DNA from: Arminella tubonensis
Lineage (GTDB): Bacteria; Pseudomonadota; Alphaproteobacteria; Rhizobiales; Rhizobiaceae
Direction of reading: 5' to 3'
Assembly: GCF_003240585.1 (NCBI RefSeq)
Contig: NZ_PCDP01000045.1
Coordinates: 35,435-99,434 of the forward strand
Length of the DNA: 64,000 nucleotides
Shown here piece after piece: positions 24,099 to 33,296 of the stretch (position 1 is its first letter; the number at the start of each line of letters is the position of its first letter). A program made the position numbers and the translations under genes. Below the pieces are notes generated by a model. It was not told where the DNA came from. It worked only from the letters and a program-made list of their open reading frames with translations, and searched no databases.

Positions 24099-26165
24099 AT
24101 GGATGACAACAACGATCTCTTTTCCGCAATACCGGCTTCTCAGAAGCAACCGGTAGAAAAGCCCGTCGTGCCGGCTGAAAGGGTAGCGCCGGTCGCCGCG
24201 GCCGCGCGCCCTCAGCCGCCGTCGCAATCCAATTCCGAAAATTACGATGCATCGGCTATCCGCGTGCTCGAAGGCCTTGAGCCAGTGCGCATGCGCCCCG
24301 GCATGTATATCGGCGGCACGGACGAAAAGGCGCTGCATCATCTCTTTGCCGAAGTCATCGACAACTCGATGGACGAGGCCGTCGCCGGCCATGCCAACTT
24401 CATCGAGGTGCATCTCGACATCAAGGGCTACCTGACGGTCAGCGACAACGGCCGCGGTATTCCTGTCGAGAACCACCCACAGGTGCCCGGCGTTTCGACA
24501 CTCGAAGTCATCATGACCAAGCTTCACGCCGGCGGCAAATTCGACGGCAAGGCCTATGAAACCTCCGGCGGCCTCCACGGCGTCGGCGTTTCGGTCGTCA
24601 ACGCGCTTTCGGATGATCTCGAGGTCGAGGTCGCCCGCAATCGCAAGCTCTACCGCCAGCGCTTCTCACGCGGCCTGCCTCAGGGCGGCCTGGAGGAACT
24701 GGGCGACGTCCACAATCGCCGCGGCACCCGCGTTCGCTTCCACCCCGATCCGCAGATTTTCGGGGATCACGCCAAGTTCGATCCGGCCCGCGTTTTCCGC
24801 ATGGCGCGCTCGAAGGCCTATCTGTTCGGCGGCGTCGAAATCCGCTGGAGTTGCGACCCAGGCATGCTGCCCGAGGGCTCGGAGACTCCCGAAAAGGCGG
24901 TCCTGCATTTTCCGGGCGGCCTGAAGGACTACCTGCAGGCGACGATGGGCAAGGAGTTCACGGTTACCCGTGAGATATTCTCCGGAAAATCGGAAAAAGC
25001 GAATGGCCATGGTTCGCTTGAATGGGCGATCACCTGGTATGGCGGCGATCCGCAGGTTCACTCCTATTGCAACACCATCCCGACCACCGAAGGCGGCACG
25101 CACGAGGCCGGCCTCCGGATTGCGCTGCTGAAGGGATTGAAGAATTACGCTGATCTGACGCAGAACAAGCGCGCGGCCGGCATCACCACTGATGACGTGA
25201 TGATCTCAGCAGTCGGAATGTTGTCTGTCTTCATTCGCGAGCCGGAGTTTGTCGGCCAGACCAAGGACAGGCTGGCAAGTGCCGAGGCGCAGCGCATTGT
25301 CGAAAACGCATTGCGCGATCCCTTTGACCATTACCTCGCCGACAATCCCGGCGAGGCCGAAAAGCTGCTCGACTGGGTGATCGAACGAGCCGAAGAGCGC
25401 CTTCGCCGCCGCAAGGAGAAGGAAGTCGGCCGCAAGACCGCCGTTAGAAAACTCCGCCTTCCCGGCAAGCTCGCCGATTGCGCGCAGAACACTGCAGCCG
25501 GCGCCGAGCTTTTCATCGTCGAAGGCGATTCGGCTGGCGGCTCCGCCAAGCAGGCGCGCAACCGCTCGAACCAGGCGATCCTGCCCTTGCGCGGCAAGAT
25601 CCTCAATGTTGCCAGTGCCGGCCGCGAAAAGCTCACCGCCAACCAGCAGCTGTCCGATCTCATCCAGGCGCTCGGCTGCGCGACGCGCACGAAATATCGC
25701 GACGAGGATCTGCGCTACGAGCGCATCATCATCATGACCGATGCCGACGTCGACGGCGCCCACATCGCCTCTCTGCTGATCACCTTTTTCTACCAGGAAA
25801 TGCCGGAACTGATCCGCGGCGGCCACCTGTTCCTGGCCGTCCCGCCGCTCTACAAGCTGACGCAGGGGGCAAAATCCGCCTACGCCCGCGACGATATCCA
25901 CCGCCAGGAGCTGACGGACACCGTCTTCAAGGGCAAAGGCAAGATCGAGATCAGCCGCTTCAAGGGTCTCGGAGAAATGTTGCCCGCCCAGCTCAAGGAA
26001 ACGACGATGGATCCGTCCAAGCGCACGTTGCTCAAGGTCGCCATTGACGATGTCGACTTCGAAGGCACGAGGGTCGCTGTCGACAACCTCATGGGCACAA
26101 AACCAGATGCCCGTTTCCGCTTCATCCAGGAGCGCGCCGCTTTCGCGGAAAATCTCGACATCTGA
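24099..26165 (+). CDS. parE: DNA topoisomerase IV subunit B
   Basis: ATPase subunit of topoisomerase IV, which unlinks daughter chromosomes. At 688 residues it matches alphaproteobacterial ParE. A variable ~50-residue lead is followed by MRPGMYIGGTDEKALHHL, the GHKL ATPase (EVIDNSMDEAV, DNGRGIP, GGLHGVGVSVVNALS), and the TOPRIM domain (EGDSAGGSAKQ and DADVDGAHI). The GGTDEKALHHL form and the lack of a GyrB-type insertion favour ParE over GyrB. I use the ATG at 24099. A weak AAGG is 13 or more bases upstream. Confidence 0.92.
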   Translation: MDDNNDLFSAIPASQKQPVEKPVVPAERVAPVAAAARPQPPSQSNSENYDASAIRVLEGLEPVRMRPGMYIGGTDEKALHHLFAEVIDNSMDEAVAGHANFIEVHLDIKGYLTVSDNGRGIPVENHPQVPGVSTLEVIMTKLHAGGKFDGKAYETSGGLHGVGVSVVNALSDDLEVEVARNRKLYRQRFSRGLPQGGLEELGDVHNRRGTRVRFHPDPQIFGDHAKFDPARVFRMARSKAYLFGGVEIRWSCDPGMLPEGSETPEKAVLHFPGGLKDYLQATMGKEFTVTREIFSGKSEKANGHGSLEWAITWYGGDPQVHSYCNTIPTTEGGTHEAGLRIALLKGLKNYADLTQNKRAAGITTDDVMISAVGMLSVFIREPEFVGQTKDRLASAEAQRIVENALRDPFDHYLADNPGEAEKLLDWVIERAEERLRRRKEKEVGRKTAVRKLRLPGKLADCAQNTAAGAELFIVEGDSAGGSAKQARNRSNQAILPLRGKILNVASAGREKLTANQQLSDLIQALGCATRTKYRDEDLRYERIIIMTDADVDGAHIASLLITFFYQEMPELIRGGHLFLAVPPLYKLTQGAKSAYARDDIHRQELTDTVFKGKGKIEISRFKGLGEMLPAQLKETTMDPSKRTLLKVAIDDVDFEGTRVAVDNLMGTKPDARFRFIQERAAFAENLDI

Positions 26166-26336
26166 ACGACGCGAAGCGGCATAGGCTCGAATTTCATTGA
26201 AACGACAGCCTACCGTAACGAAAGCGTCACGGAGCCGTGGATAGATGCATCGCGTGGATAGCAGGCGTGCGGCGAGATGACCGTGCGCTGAAACCGCGTC
26301 GATGACATTTCACCACACCGGATTTTACCGATCGCC

Positions 26337-27470
26337 ATGTTCAAGCCCTTTTTGACAACTGCGTCGCTGCTGCTCTTCCTTATCCAAGCTGCCGGCGCCA
26401 CCGACATCGGGACTACAATCGATGTCCCCTGCCCGGTCGGAGATTGCCACGCCGGCATAGGCCTCTCCTATCTCGGCGAATTCGACATCCCGACAGGGTT
26501 CATGGAAAACGGTGTCGAAGTCGGTGGTCTCTCCGGGATCGATTTCGATCCTGCCACGGGTCGCTACATAGCTATTAGCGACGATCGCTCCGAAAGAGCG
26601 CCAGCGCGCTTCTATCATCTCGACATCGACGTCGGCGCAGCAGGCCTCAAAAGCGTAGCTGTACTCGATCATGTCACGCTCATGGACAAGAACAATCTGC
26701 CGTTCATGATCAAGGGCGTTGACCCGGAATCAATTCGCATCGGCAGGGACGGCATCTACTGGAGCAGCGAAGGCGACGGCAAGGCGTTGATCCCGCCTTT
26801 CGTGCGCGTCGCCAAGCCTGACGGAACCTTTATCCGCGAGTTGCAGTTGCCGTCCGGTTTCATACCGACCGCCGACCACAGCACAGGCATCCGCGACAAC
26901 CTCGCCTTCGAAAGCACCACTTTCCTGTCATCGGGCGACCTGATCGTCGGGCTCGAATCGGCGCTTTACCAGGATGGCCCGATGACCACCCTGACCAATG
27001 GCAGCCTCGCCCGGATCATCCGCTACGACGCAGGCAGCGGCGTGCAAAAGGCGGAATATGTCTATCCGGTGTCACCAATTCCGCAGGCTCCCGCGAAACC
27101 CGGCGGTTGGAATGACTTTGGTGTTTCAGAAATGCTGGCCCTGGACGATCACCGCATCCTGGCGATCGAGCGCGGTTATGCGCAAGGCGTCGGCAACTCC
27201 GTCGTGATCGAGATGTTCGACCTCGAAGGCGCCACTGATGTCTCCGGTATCGCCTCGCTGGCAACGAGCGATCAACCGATTGTGCCCGTCCGCAAAACCC
27301 AGATCGTCGACCTGCGCGCCCTCGGCGTCGCGCCTGACAATATCGAGGGGATAACCTTCGGCAAGGCGAAGGACGGCGCCGACGTGATGATCCTGGTCGC
27401 CGACAACAACTTCAACCCCACCCAGAAAACCCAGTTCTACGCGTTCAAGGTCCTCAGTCGTCCGCGCTAG
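26337..27470 (+). CDS. Secreted esterase-like phytase-family protein
   Basis: A 377-residue protein with a signal peptide (residues ~1-21, ending QAAGA) and a beta-propeller-like body of the 'esterase-like activity of phytase' family. Markers are GLSGIDFDPATGRYIAISDD near residue 65, GVDPESIRIG, AFESTTF, and the end DNIEGITFG with LVADNNFNPTQKTQFYAF. Members are exported and calcium-linked, but activities have rarely been shown. It stands alone downstream of parE. Two Cys near the mature N-terminus (CPVGDC) could form a disulfide. Confidence 0.83.
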   Translation: MFKPFLTTASLLLFLIQAAGATDIGTTIDVPCPVGDCHAGIGLSYLGEFDIPTGFMENGVEVGGLSGIDFDPATGRYIAISDDRSERAPARFYHLDIDVGAAGLKSVAVLDHVTLMDKNNLPFMIKGVDPESIRIGRDGIYWSSEGDGKALIPPFVRVAKPDGTFIRELQLPSGFIPTADHSTGIRDNLAFESTTFLSSGDLIVGLESALYQDGPMTTLTNGSLARIIRYDAGSGVQKAEYVYPVSPIPQAPAKPGGWNDFGVSEMLALDDHRILAIERGYAQGVGNSVVIEMFDLEGATDVSGIASLATSDQPIVPVRKTQIVDLRALGVAPDNIEGITFGKAKDGADVMILVADNNFNPTQKTQFYAFKVLSRPR

Positions 27471-27606
27471 CTTCGCCGGCAATGGTCGTCTTCCGGCTGT
27501 CACGGCGAAGGATTATACACCTTGACGAGATGTCTCCCTTGAATCGGCCCATATCATGGCTCATAACCGGTTCAACCAATAAGCAGTAAAGCAAGTCCGG
27601 GTGGGT

Positions 27607-28827
27607 ATGTTCGAGCGACAGAAGTCAAGGGAGCCGAGATGGCTGGGGCCCTCCGCGCCGGCGCGCATGGCCCTGATTCCGTCTATTTCGGCGGCGCGTT
27701 GGCTGCTGATCCTGATCGCGCTCGCGGGCATCTATTTTTTCTACGGCTTTATCGTCCCGGTGCTTGCAGCACTCGTGATCGGCTTTGCCACATGGCCGCT
27801 CTATGGCGATCTCCGGCGGCGGGTCGGCAACAAGACGATTGCCGCGACGATCGCGATTGTCCTCATCGTCACCTTCCTCGTTCTGCCGATCGTGTTTGCG
27901 GTCATTTATACCTCAGGTGAGATCAAGGAGTGGTTTGCCTGGGCGGTACATGCCAATCGCTTCGGCGCGCCGACGCCGCAATGGATCGAGGTGTTGCCTG
28001 TCGTCGGCCCATGGCTTGGCGAGCAATGGACACGCTATATCGGCAGCCCCGGTTCGATCGGCGAACTGGCACAGGTCGTCAGCGGCGCCAATATCGGCAA
28101 TATCTACCGAGCGGTTCTGGCTGCCGGCGGTGGCGCCTTTCATGTCGTGCTGACGCTGCTGTTCATGCTGATCGCACTGTTCTTCGTCTACCGTGACGGG
28201 CCGTCCTTCGTCCGTCAGCTTGACCTTCTCGGGGAGCGAATCCTGCCGAACCGCTGGGAGCGCATCTCCCGCGTCGTCCCGGCAACGATCAGTTCGACCG
28301 TCATGGGCATGACCGTGATCGCCATCGGCGAAGGCATAGTGCTTGGCGTGGCCTATTGGATCGCCGACGTTCCCTCGCCGGTGACGCTTGGTGTCATCAC
28401 CGGACTGATGGCTCTTGTCCCCGGAGGTGCCCCGCTCTCATTTACCCTGGTCTCGATCTATCTGCTTGCCAGCGGCGACCACGTCGCCGGCATCGGTCTG
28501 CTGATATGGGGAACGGTCGAGCTCTTCATCGTCGACAAGACACTAAGGCCCAAGCTCGTCGGCGGGCCGATCAAGCTGCCGTTCCTGCCGACCTTCTTCG
28601 GCCTCGTCGGCGGCGTAAAGACCATGGGGTTTCTCGGGCTGTTCATCGGTCCGGTCCTGATGGCCATCATCGTCGCGATCTGGCGGGAATCGATCCGCGA
28701 AGTCGAACTGGCGGAAGAACAGGCGCAACGCGAACCTGAACTGCAAGTCCGCTTGCACCGCGAAGCCGCCGACGCCCAAGCCGCTGGTCGTGCAGACGAA
28801 GAGCGCCGGCTCCGCGCGGGTGATTAG
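27607..28827 (+). CDS. AI-2E/PerM-family transporter
   Basis: A 406-residue inner-membrane protein with about eight hydrophobic helices and the conserved ends of the AI-2 exporter/PerM family: VPVLAALVIGFATWPLYGDL near the start and PFLPTFFGLVGGVKTMGFLGLF with IGPVLMAIIVAIWRE near the end. A charged cytoplasmic tail (EEQAQREPELQ and on) follows. The family includes TqsA (autoinducer-2 export) and Na+/H+ antiporters, so the substrate is open. I use the ATG at 27607; the GTG two codons upstream (27601) is also in frame. Confidence 0.87.
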   Translation: MFERQKSREPRWLGPSAPARMALIPSISAARWLLILIALAGIYFFYGFIVPVLAALVIGFATWPLYGDLRRRVGNKTIAATIAIVLIVTFLVLPIVFAVIYTSGEIKEWFAWAVHANRFGAPTPQWIEVLPVVGPWLGEQWTRYIGSPGSIGELAQVVSGANIGNIYRAVLAAGGGAFHVVLTLLFMLIALFFVYRDGPSFVRQLDLLGERILPNRWERISRVVPATISSTVMGMTVIAIGEGIVLGVAYWIADVPSPVTLGVITGLMALVPGGAPLSFTLVSIYLLASGDHVAGIGLLIWGTVELFIVDKTLRPKLVGGPIKLPFLPTFFGLVGGVKTMGFLGLFIGPVLMAIIVAIWRESIREVELAEEQAQREPELQVRLHREAADAQAAGRADEERRLRAGD

Positions 28828-28962
28828 GCGCCAATGCTGAGCAACAATGGTTCCTCCGCGAAATGACAAAAAGTTAACGCACGACTGCCTTTTTTCCGAG
28901 GCAATTCGCGGTGCAAAAGGGATTCCCACAATGATCGATTGAATCAAGCAAAACGGTCTACC

Positions 28963-29385
28963 ATGCACGCCCTTCTGATTGCCATGACCATTCTCGGCTG
29001 CGACGACAGCGTCACCCAGTGCAACTATATTGCTTCGCCCGAAAAGCGCTGGGATACGGTGGCCCAATGCGACGCCGATATGGAAAGGCGGCTGCGGACA
29101 TATGCCAATGTCCACTACCCGACTGTTATCGCCGTGTGCCAGCCAATTCAGGTTGTAGCCGCAACCACGCCGCCAAAGACGGCGGTCGAGCCGCCCGCCA
29201 TGCCGCCGGTCAAAGCCGATGCCCAGCCAAAGCCCTCCCATGGCATAGTCGGCTTCACGGCCCGTGCGATCGACCAGGCTCGAAATATGCTTCCGTCCGT
29301 TGACAGCGTCAAAACTGTCCTGATCCAGCCCGTGCATTTTGCGTCGGATGGCTATTCATGGGTAGCGAAGCGGTTGACGAACTAA
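28963..29385 (+). CDS. Hypothetical exported protein
   Basis: A 140-residue protein of unknown function. It starts with a short, weak hydrophobic stretch (MHALLIAMTILGC) that could be a signal or lipoprotein-like leader, then a Cys-containing segment (DDSVTQCNYI, DTVAQCDADMERRL, IAVCQP). A Pro/Ala/Lys-rich linker and a C-terminal amphipathic part follow. The ATG at 28963 is used; a TTG eight codons upstream is in frame. It ends nine bases before the convergent DUF2336 gene. Confidence 0.6.
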   Translation: MHALLIAMTILGCDDSVTQCNYIASPEKRWDTVAQCDADMERRLRTYANVHYPTVIAVCQPIQVVAATTPPKTAVEPPAMPPVKADAQPKPSHGIVGFTARAIDQARNMLPSVDSVKTVLIQPVHFASDGYSWVAKRLTN

Positions 29386-29394
29386 AAGCAGCGA

Positions 29395-30534
29395 TCAGGC
29401 GGCAGCCAGGGATGCCTGCGACGCGAAGCTGCGAGCCGACTGCCGCTGCTCGGCGATATTCAGCTTCTCGACCATATCAAGCAGTTCTGCCGCGGCATTC
29501 GATGTTCCGCGCTTGCGGCGGAATGTCTGCAGCAGGCGTGACGACACGTTTTCGAGGATAGTTCCCCTTGTTGCCCGGGATGCATTGCGCCAGAGCAATG
29601 TCGCCTCGACGAAGATGGTGCTGATATCGCGAGGAAGACCGGCGGATTCGTACAAGGCCCTCACCGCATGCATCCGGCCGGTGCCGAGGATCGAGCGCAC
29701 GCGACGGTCGTCGCAGCCGGAAAGATTGACGATGGCGCCCGCAAAGAAGTCGACCTTGCCCGAGCAGAGCGCATGCATCAGGAAAGCCGGCGTCAGCCGC
29801 CCGGAAAGCCTCAAATGCTCCACCAGGCCGGGAATGTCGTCATGCTGAACAGCACCGGCAATCGCCACGGTTCCGCTCTCGTTGGCCTCCCGGGTGACAT
29901 GGCGCAGCCGGCTGTCCCCGACCGCCGCCCGGACTAGGCGGAAACCGGCCAGCGCTGCGCTGACCTGTTGCATCAGCACGTGGCGAGCGTCCGAAGGCAG
30001 ATTTCCGTGTTCAAGAAGCAGATTGCGCACCGCGGCCCTATGCCCAAGCCGTTCCGCCAGGCGTTTCATCGATGCCCGCGAAATCGAGGCGCCGGCGTTT
30101 TCCAACAGACAGACAATTTCCTCCTCGCCGCCAATCTCCACAATAGCCTCGGAAACCACCGATGAAACCTCTCCGCGCGAGGCGATGAGCCCTCGCGTCA
30201 GGCTGGTGCCTCGTAGGGCAAGATCGATCAGGTCGGCATCCGTAAAGAGCGGCGAGCAGAGAATGACATGGCCGGCGATCTCCGGCTGGTCTTCGGCAAG
30301 AGATAGTACCACGCTGCGCGGCGCCGCCGGCGAATGAGCAAGCGCCTCCGCAAGCGAAAGGCGCACGCGTGGCGACGGATCATCGAGAAAATAGGTCATC
30401 GCCATCTCGGCAGCGCGACGCTCCGCTTTGGGCATCGTCGTTCCGAGAAAAGCCCGCCCTAGCACATTGGCGGCCCGCGCCCTATCTCCGGCCTTGGCCG
30501 TTTCCGCCCAACGAAGAAATGCTTCTACGATCAC
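29395..30534 (-). CDS. DUF2336-domain protein
   Basis: A 379-residue all-helical protein matching the alphaproteobacterial DUF2336 family, which folds as HEAT-like repeats. Markers are MTYFLDDPSPRVRLSLAEAL, PEIAGHVILCSPLFTDADLID, LIASRGEVSSVVSEAIVE and a C-terminal RATRGTILENVSSRLLQTFRR-like helix. There is no signal peptide or membrane segment. HEAT-type folds usually mediate protein contacts; no biochemical role is established to my knowledge. It stands alone, convergent with a hypothetical gene. Confidence 0.8.
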   Translation of the reverse strand: MIVEAFLRWAETAKAGDRARAANVLGRAFLGTTMPKAERRAAEMAMTYFLDDPSPRVRLSLAEALAHSPAAPRSVVLSLAEDQPEIAGHVILCSPLFTDADLIDLALRGTSLTRGLIASRGEVSSVVSEAIVEIGGEEEIVCLLENAGASISRASMKRLAERLGHRAAVRNLLLEHGNLPSDARHVLMQQVSAALAGFRLVRAAVGDSRLRHVTREANESGTVAIAGAVQHDDIPGLVEHLRLSGRLTPAFLMHALCSGKVDFFAGAIVNLSGCDDRRVRSILGTGRMHAVRALYESAGLPRDISTIFVEATLLWRNASRATRGTILENVSSRLLQTFRRKRGTSNAAAELLDMVEKLNIAEQRQSARSFASQASLAAA

Positions 30535-30675
30535 GTGGAGCCCCGAAACCTGCGAGACGATTCTCGCTCAACAACCTATGAGCCTCACGTTAGCGCCTAA
30601 AAGTTTATGATTAGTTCACCATGTCTGTTAACTCGGATTGCAGGATTTCCTCGCGAAGCTCCGGCTTTCCAACTG

Positions 30676-31287
30676 TCAACCTTGCGGCGGCCTCGGGCGC
30701 ATCAACTCGAAGACATCGCTGCTCTCGCTGTAGTCCATATAACCCATGCGCCCGACCGGCCGAGCCATCGCCATGTCCAATCGGCCATCCCTCACGATCG
30801 CTTCGCTGATGTGAATGCCGACGACCTGGCCGAAAACCATGACGTTTGCGGCTCGTTCGCCGGTCAGCGTCATCGGGTTGATGATCTCGGTGACCCGGCA
30901 TTCCAGCACCGCAAACGCCTCGCCGACGTAGGGAGCGTCGACCAGCGTCCCGGCGGTCGCAGTCAGCCCCGCCAGGGCGAACTCGTCGATGCCGTAGGGC
31001 ACCGTGATCGAGGAAGCGTTCATCTTGTCGATTAGATTGCGGCTGACGAAATTGGTAGTGAATACGCCGGTCTCTTCCGCATTCCGGGCACTGTCCTTCC
31101 GGCCATCCGATGAGAACATGACGATCTTCGGCCTGTCGCAGACGGCATTGAAGAAGGAATAGGGCGACAGGTTGACCGAGCCGTCCTTGCCCTTTGTTCC
31201 AATCCATCCGATTGGCCGTGGCGCCACGATCGCCTTGAAGGGATCGTAAGAAAGACCGTGATGGTTGGTATCGGTCTTGTAGAACAT
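30676..31287 (-). CDS. Flavin reductase-like protein
   Basis: A 203-residue protein of the FMN-binding split-barrel flavin reductase family. The N-terminal family block is FKAIVAPRPIGWIGTKGKDG and NLSPYSFFNAV, followed by SRNLIDKMNASS and LAGLTATAG. Such proteins bind FMN and use NAD(P)H to supply reduced flavin or reduce small molecules. Its ATG shares a base with the stop codon of the upstream nitroreductase gene (TGATG), so the two are translationally coupled and probably work together. The substrate is unknown. Confidence 0.87.
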   Translation of the reverse strand: MFYKTDTNHHGLSYDPFKAIVAPRPIGWIGTKGKDGSVNLSPYSFFNAVCDRPKIVMFSSDGRKDSARNAEETGVFTTNFVSRNLIDKMNASSITVPYGIDEFALAGLTATAGTLVDAPYVGEAFAVLECRVTEIINPMTLTGERAANVMVFGQVVGIHISEAIVRDGRLDMAMARPVGRMGYMDYSESSDVFELMRPRPPQG

Positions 31288-31874
31288 CAGGCGTCCTCGC
31301 CTCCCACCCAAGTGACCGTCTCGGCGAGCTCGGGGCGCGGCCGCTCTACGGCGGGGAAGTCAGTCGAGCCGATGTGGATGAAACCTGCGACTTTCTCCCC
31401 AGGCTTGATGCCCAGCAGCGGATAGGCCCGCTCATCATAGGCAAACCATTCCGTCAGCCAGTTCGAGACATAGCCGTGCGCATTGGCGGAGATCAAAAGG
31501 TTGAGGCATAGCGCGCCCGCCGACATCAATTGTTCCCACTCGGGGATCTTGAAATGCGGTGCGGCCTTGCTGACCACGGCAACGACAACTGGCGCGCGGG
31601 TGAACCGCGCCCGCTCGACCTGGATCATCTCTTCGGAAAGATCCGGCTTGGCTTCCAGCGCGAGCTTGAGCAATGCCTCGCCGATACGCTGCCGCTCCGC
31701 ACCACGATAGACGATGAACCGCCAGGGGGCGATCTTGCCGTGATCCGGCACGCGCGAGGCGATCCGCAGGATATGCTCGATCTGGGCCTTGTCTGGTCCC
31801 GGCTCTGACATCTGGAAGGCGGGAATGGAACGGCGGACCTCGAGATAGTCTATCAGCTTGATATCGGTTTTCAT
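31287..31874 (-). CDS. Nitroreductase-family protein
   Basis: A 195-residue FMN-dependent oxidoreductase. It has LEVRRSIPAFQMSEPGPDKA, then RIASRVPDHGKIAPWRFIVY, which resembles the nitroreductase FMN-binding start (RRSxR and PSxxNxQPW, here PDHGKIAPWRF), and SAGALCLNLLISANAHGYVS in the dimer core. I start at the ATG at 31874 (MKTDIKLIDYLE); upstream in-frame ATGs at 31901 and 32051 lack ribosome sites. It is first in a coupled pair with a flavin reductase-like gene. Confidence 0.87.
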   Translation of the reverse strand: MKTDIKLIDYLEVRRSIPAFQMSEPGPDKAQIEHILRIASRVPDHGKIAPWRFIVYRGAERQRIGEALLKLALEAKPDLSEEMIQVERARFTRAPVVVAVVSKAAPHFKIPEWEQLMSAGALCLNLLISANAHGYVSNWLTEWFAYDERAYPLLGIKPGEKVAGFIHIGSTDFPAVERPRPELAETVTWVGGEDA

Positions 31875-32182
31875 GATGGGGTGTTTTTCCGTGCCTGGCA
31901 TCTTTGGGGGCGCTGCGAACAGACGGTTCGAGCCCGGGTTTTCGCCCCGGCGGCTGGCGATGTCAATGCGCTGCGCTCCAGCAAAACCGCGACCACGGTC
32001 CAAGGGAAGTGGCGCGCATCCTCGCGACACGGCGCTTGGAGGCGGCTGCAACGGCGAGGTTTTCGGGCCGACCGTGAAAACGCGCCGGAAACACGTTGCG
32101 ACGACCCCGATAGTCTTGAATTTGCCACCACATTGGTCTTGAAGTGGATCGGTCGCTCATGACGTCGATCGATTGGGATCCC
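31875..32182. other. 308-base divergent intergenic region
   Basis: Separates the reverse nitroreductase gene from the forward hypothetical exported protein. I see no RNA gene, palindrome of note or convincing small gene. Reading frames across it on both strands are extensions of the flanking genes or shadows. Both promoters should lie here. Confidence 0.5.
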
Positions 32183-33292
32183 ATGTCACGCATATCGCCC
32201 TTTCGCTGGTTCGGTTTAGCCGCAGCAATAGTCTTGAGCCTCAGCGTTGCGGCATCGGCGCAGGATGCGTTTAAACAATTCAAGCAGCTCGACAGCACGC
32301 CGAAAATGCCGAAGCTGAATGCCTTCATTGCTCCCGGGACCTCGACTGCTCCCTCCACGGCGCTGCATGATGTGGCGCTGGAGGCGAAATTGTCGACAGA
32401 CGGCCAGCCATTGCAACAGGGCCTTTCCTGGTACGTGTTCAGCCCGATTGCCGGCCCGGATGGTAAGCTGCCGCTGCTGGCAAGCTCCTCCGGTGGATCC
32501 GCCGCATTTCAGCTCGCTCCCGGCGACTATTTCGTCAACGTCTCCTTCGGGCGCGCCGGCGTCACAAAGAAGCTTACGGTGCCGGCAAAAGGCGAGACGC
32601 AAAAGCAGGTGATGGTGCTCGACGCCGGCGGCATGCTGCTCAATGCCGTCTCCGGTTCGGATGTGCGCATCCCTCCGGATGAGCTAAGTTTTTCGATCTA
32701 CTCGAACGACGTCAAGGAAGACGGCACGCGCGGCCTCGTGATGGCGGATGTAAAGCCGAACACGCTGGTGGGGCTGAGCGCCGGCACCTATCACGTCGTC
32801 TCTGAATACGGCAGTGTCAACGCTGTCATCCGCGCCGATATCCAGGTCGAAGCCGGACACGTCACCCAGGCAACAATCCAGCATAGGGCCGCGAAGATCA
32901 CCTTGAAGCTTGTAGCCGATAAGGGTGGCGAGGCGCTTGCCGACACGGCCTGGTCGATATTGACGGCAGCCGGCGACATCGTCGGCGAAAGCGTCAGCGC
33001 CTTTCCGACGCTGATCCTGGCCGAAGGCAAGTATTCCGCCGTCGCCCGAAACAAGGACAAGATCTATCAGCGCGACTTCACCGTCGTAGCCGGCAGGAAT
33101 ACCGATGTGGAAGTGTTGATGAAGGAGCAGCAGCCGCAGGACGCTCCGGATATCGACGCCGAGCCGCAAGTGGAGCAGATCCCCCAGGCTCAGCAGCAAC
33201 CCACGCCGGGCCATGTACCAGCTCAGGTGCAGGCTGCTCCGCCGGTGCAGGAACCGCTACCCGCAGGCGACAGCGGCACCAGCATGGATTGA
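32183..33292 (+). CDS. Hypothetical secreted protein, 369 aa
   Basis: An exported protein with a clear signal peptide (residues ~1-27, LAAAIVLSLSVAASAQ). Repeated beta-sandwich-like segments follow: FQLAPGDYFVNVSFGRAGVT, VGLSAGTYHVVSEYGSVNA and LILAEGKYSAVARNKDKIY. These share a 'lxxGxYxVxxxxG' pattern, suggesting three related domains. The C-terminus (~residue 325 on) is a Pro/Gln-rich tail. It may be a periplasmic or surface structural protein. The ATG at 32183 has GGGA before it; GTG 32144 and ATG 32159 are in frame but would extend the leader. Confidence 0.7.
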   Translation: MSRISPFRWFGLAAAIVLSLSVAASAQDAFKQFKQLDSTPKMPKLNAFIAPGTSTAPSTALHDVALEAKLSTDGQPLQQGLSWYVFSPIAGPDGKLPLLASSSGGSAAFQLAPGDYFVNVSFGRAGVTKKLTVPAKGETQKQVMVLDAGGMLLNAVSGSDVRIPPDELSFSIYSNDVKEDGTRGLVMADVKPNTLVGLSAGTYHVVSEYGSVNAVIRADIQVEAGHVTQATIQHRAAKITLKLVADKGGEALADTAWSILTAAGDIVGESVSAFPTLILAEGKYSAVARNKDKIYQRDFTVVAGRNTDVEVLMKEQQPQDAPDIDAEPQVEQIPQAQQQPTPGHVPAQVQAAPPVQEPLPAGDSGTSMD

Positions 33293-33296
33293 TGCC

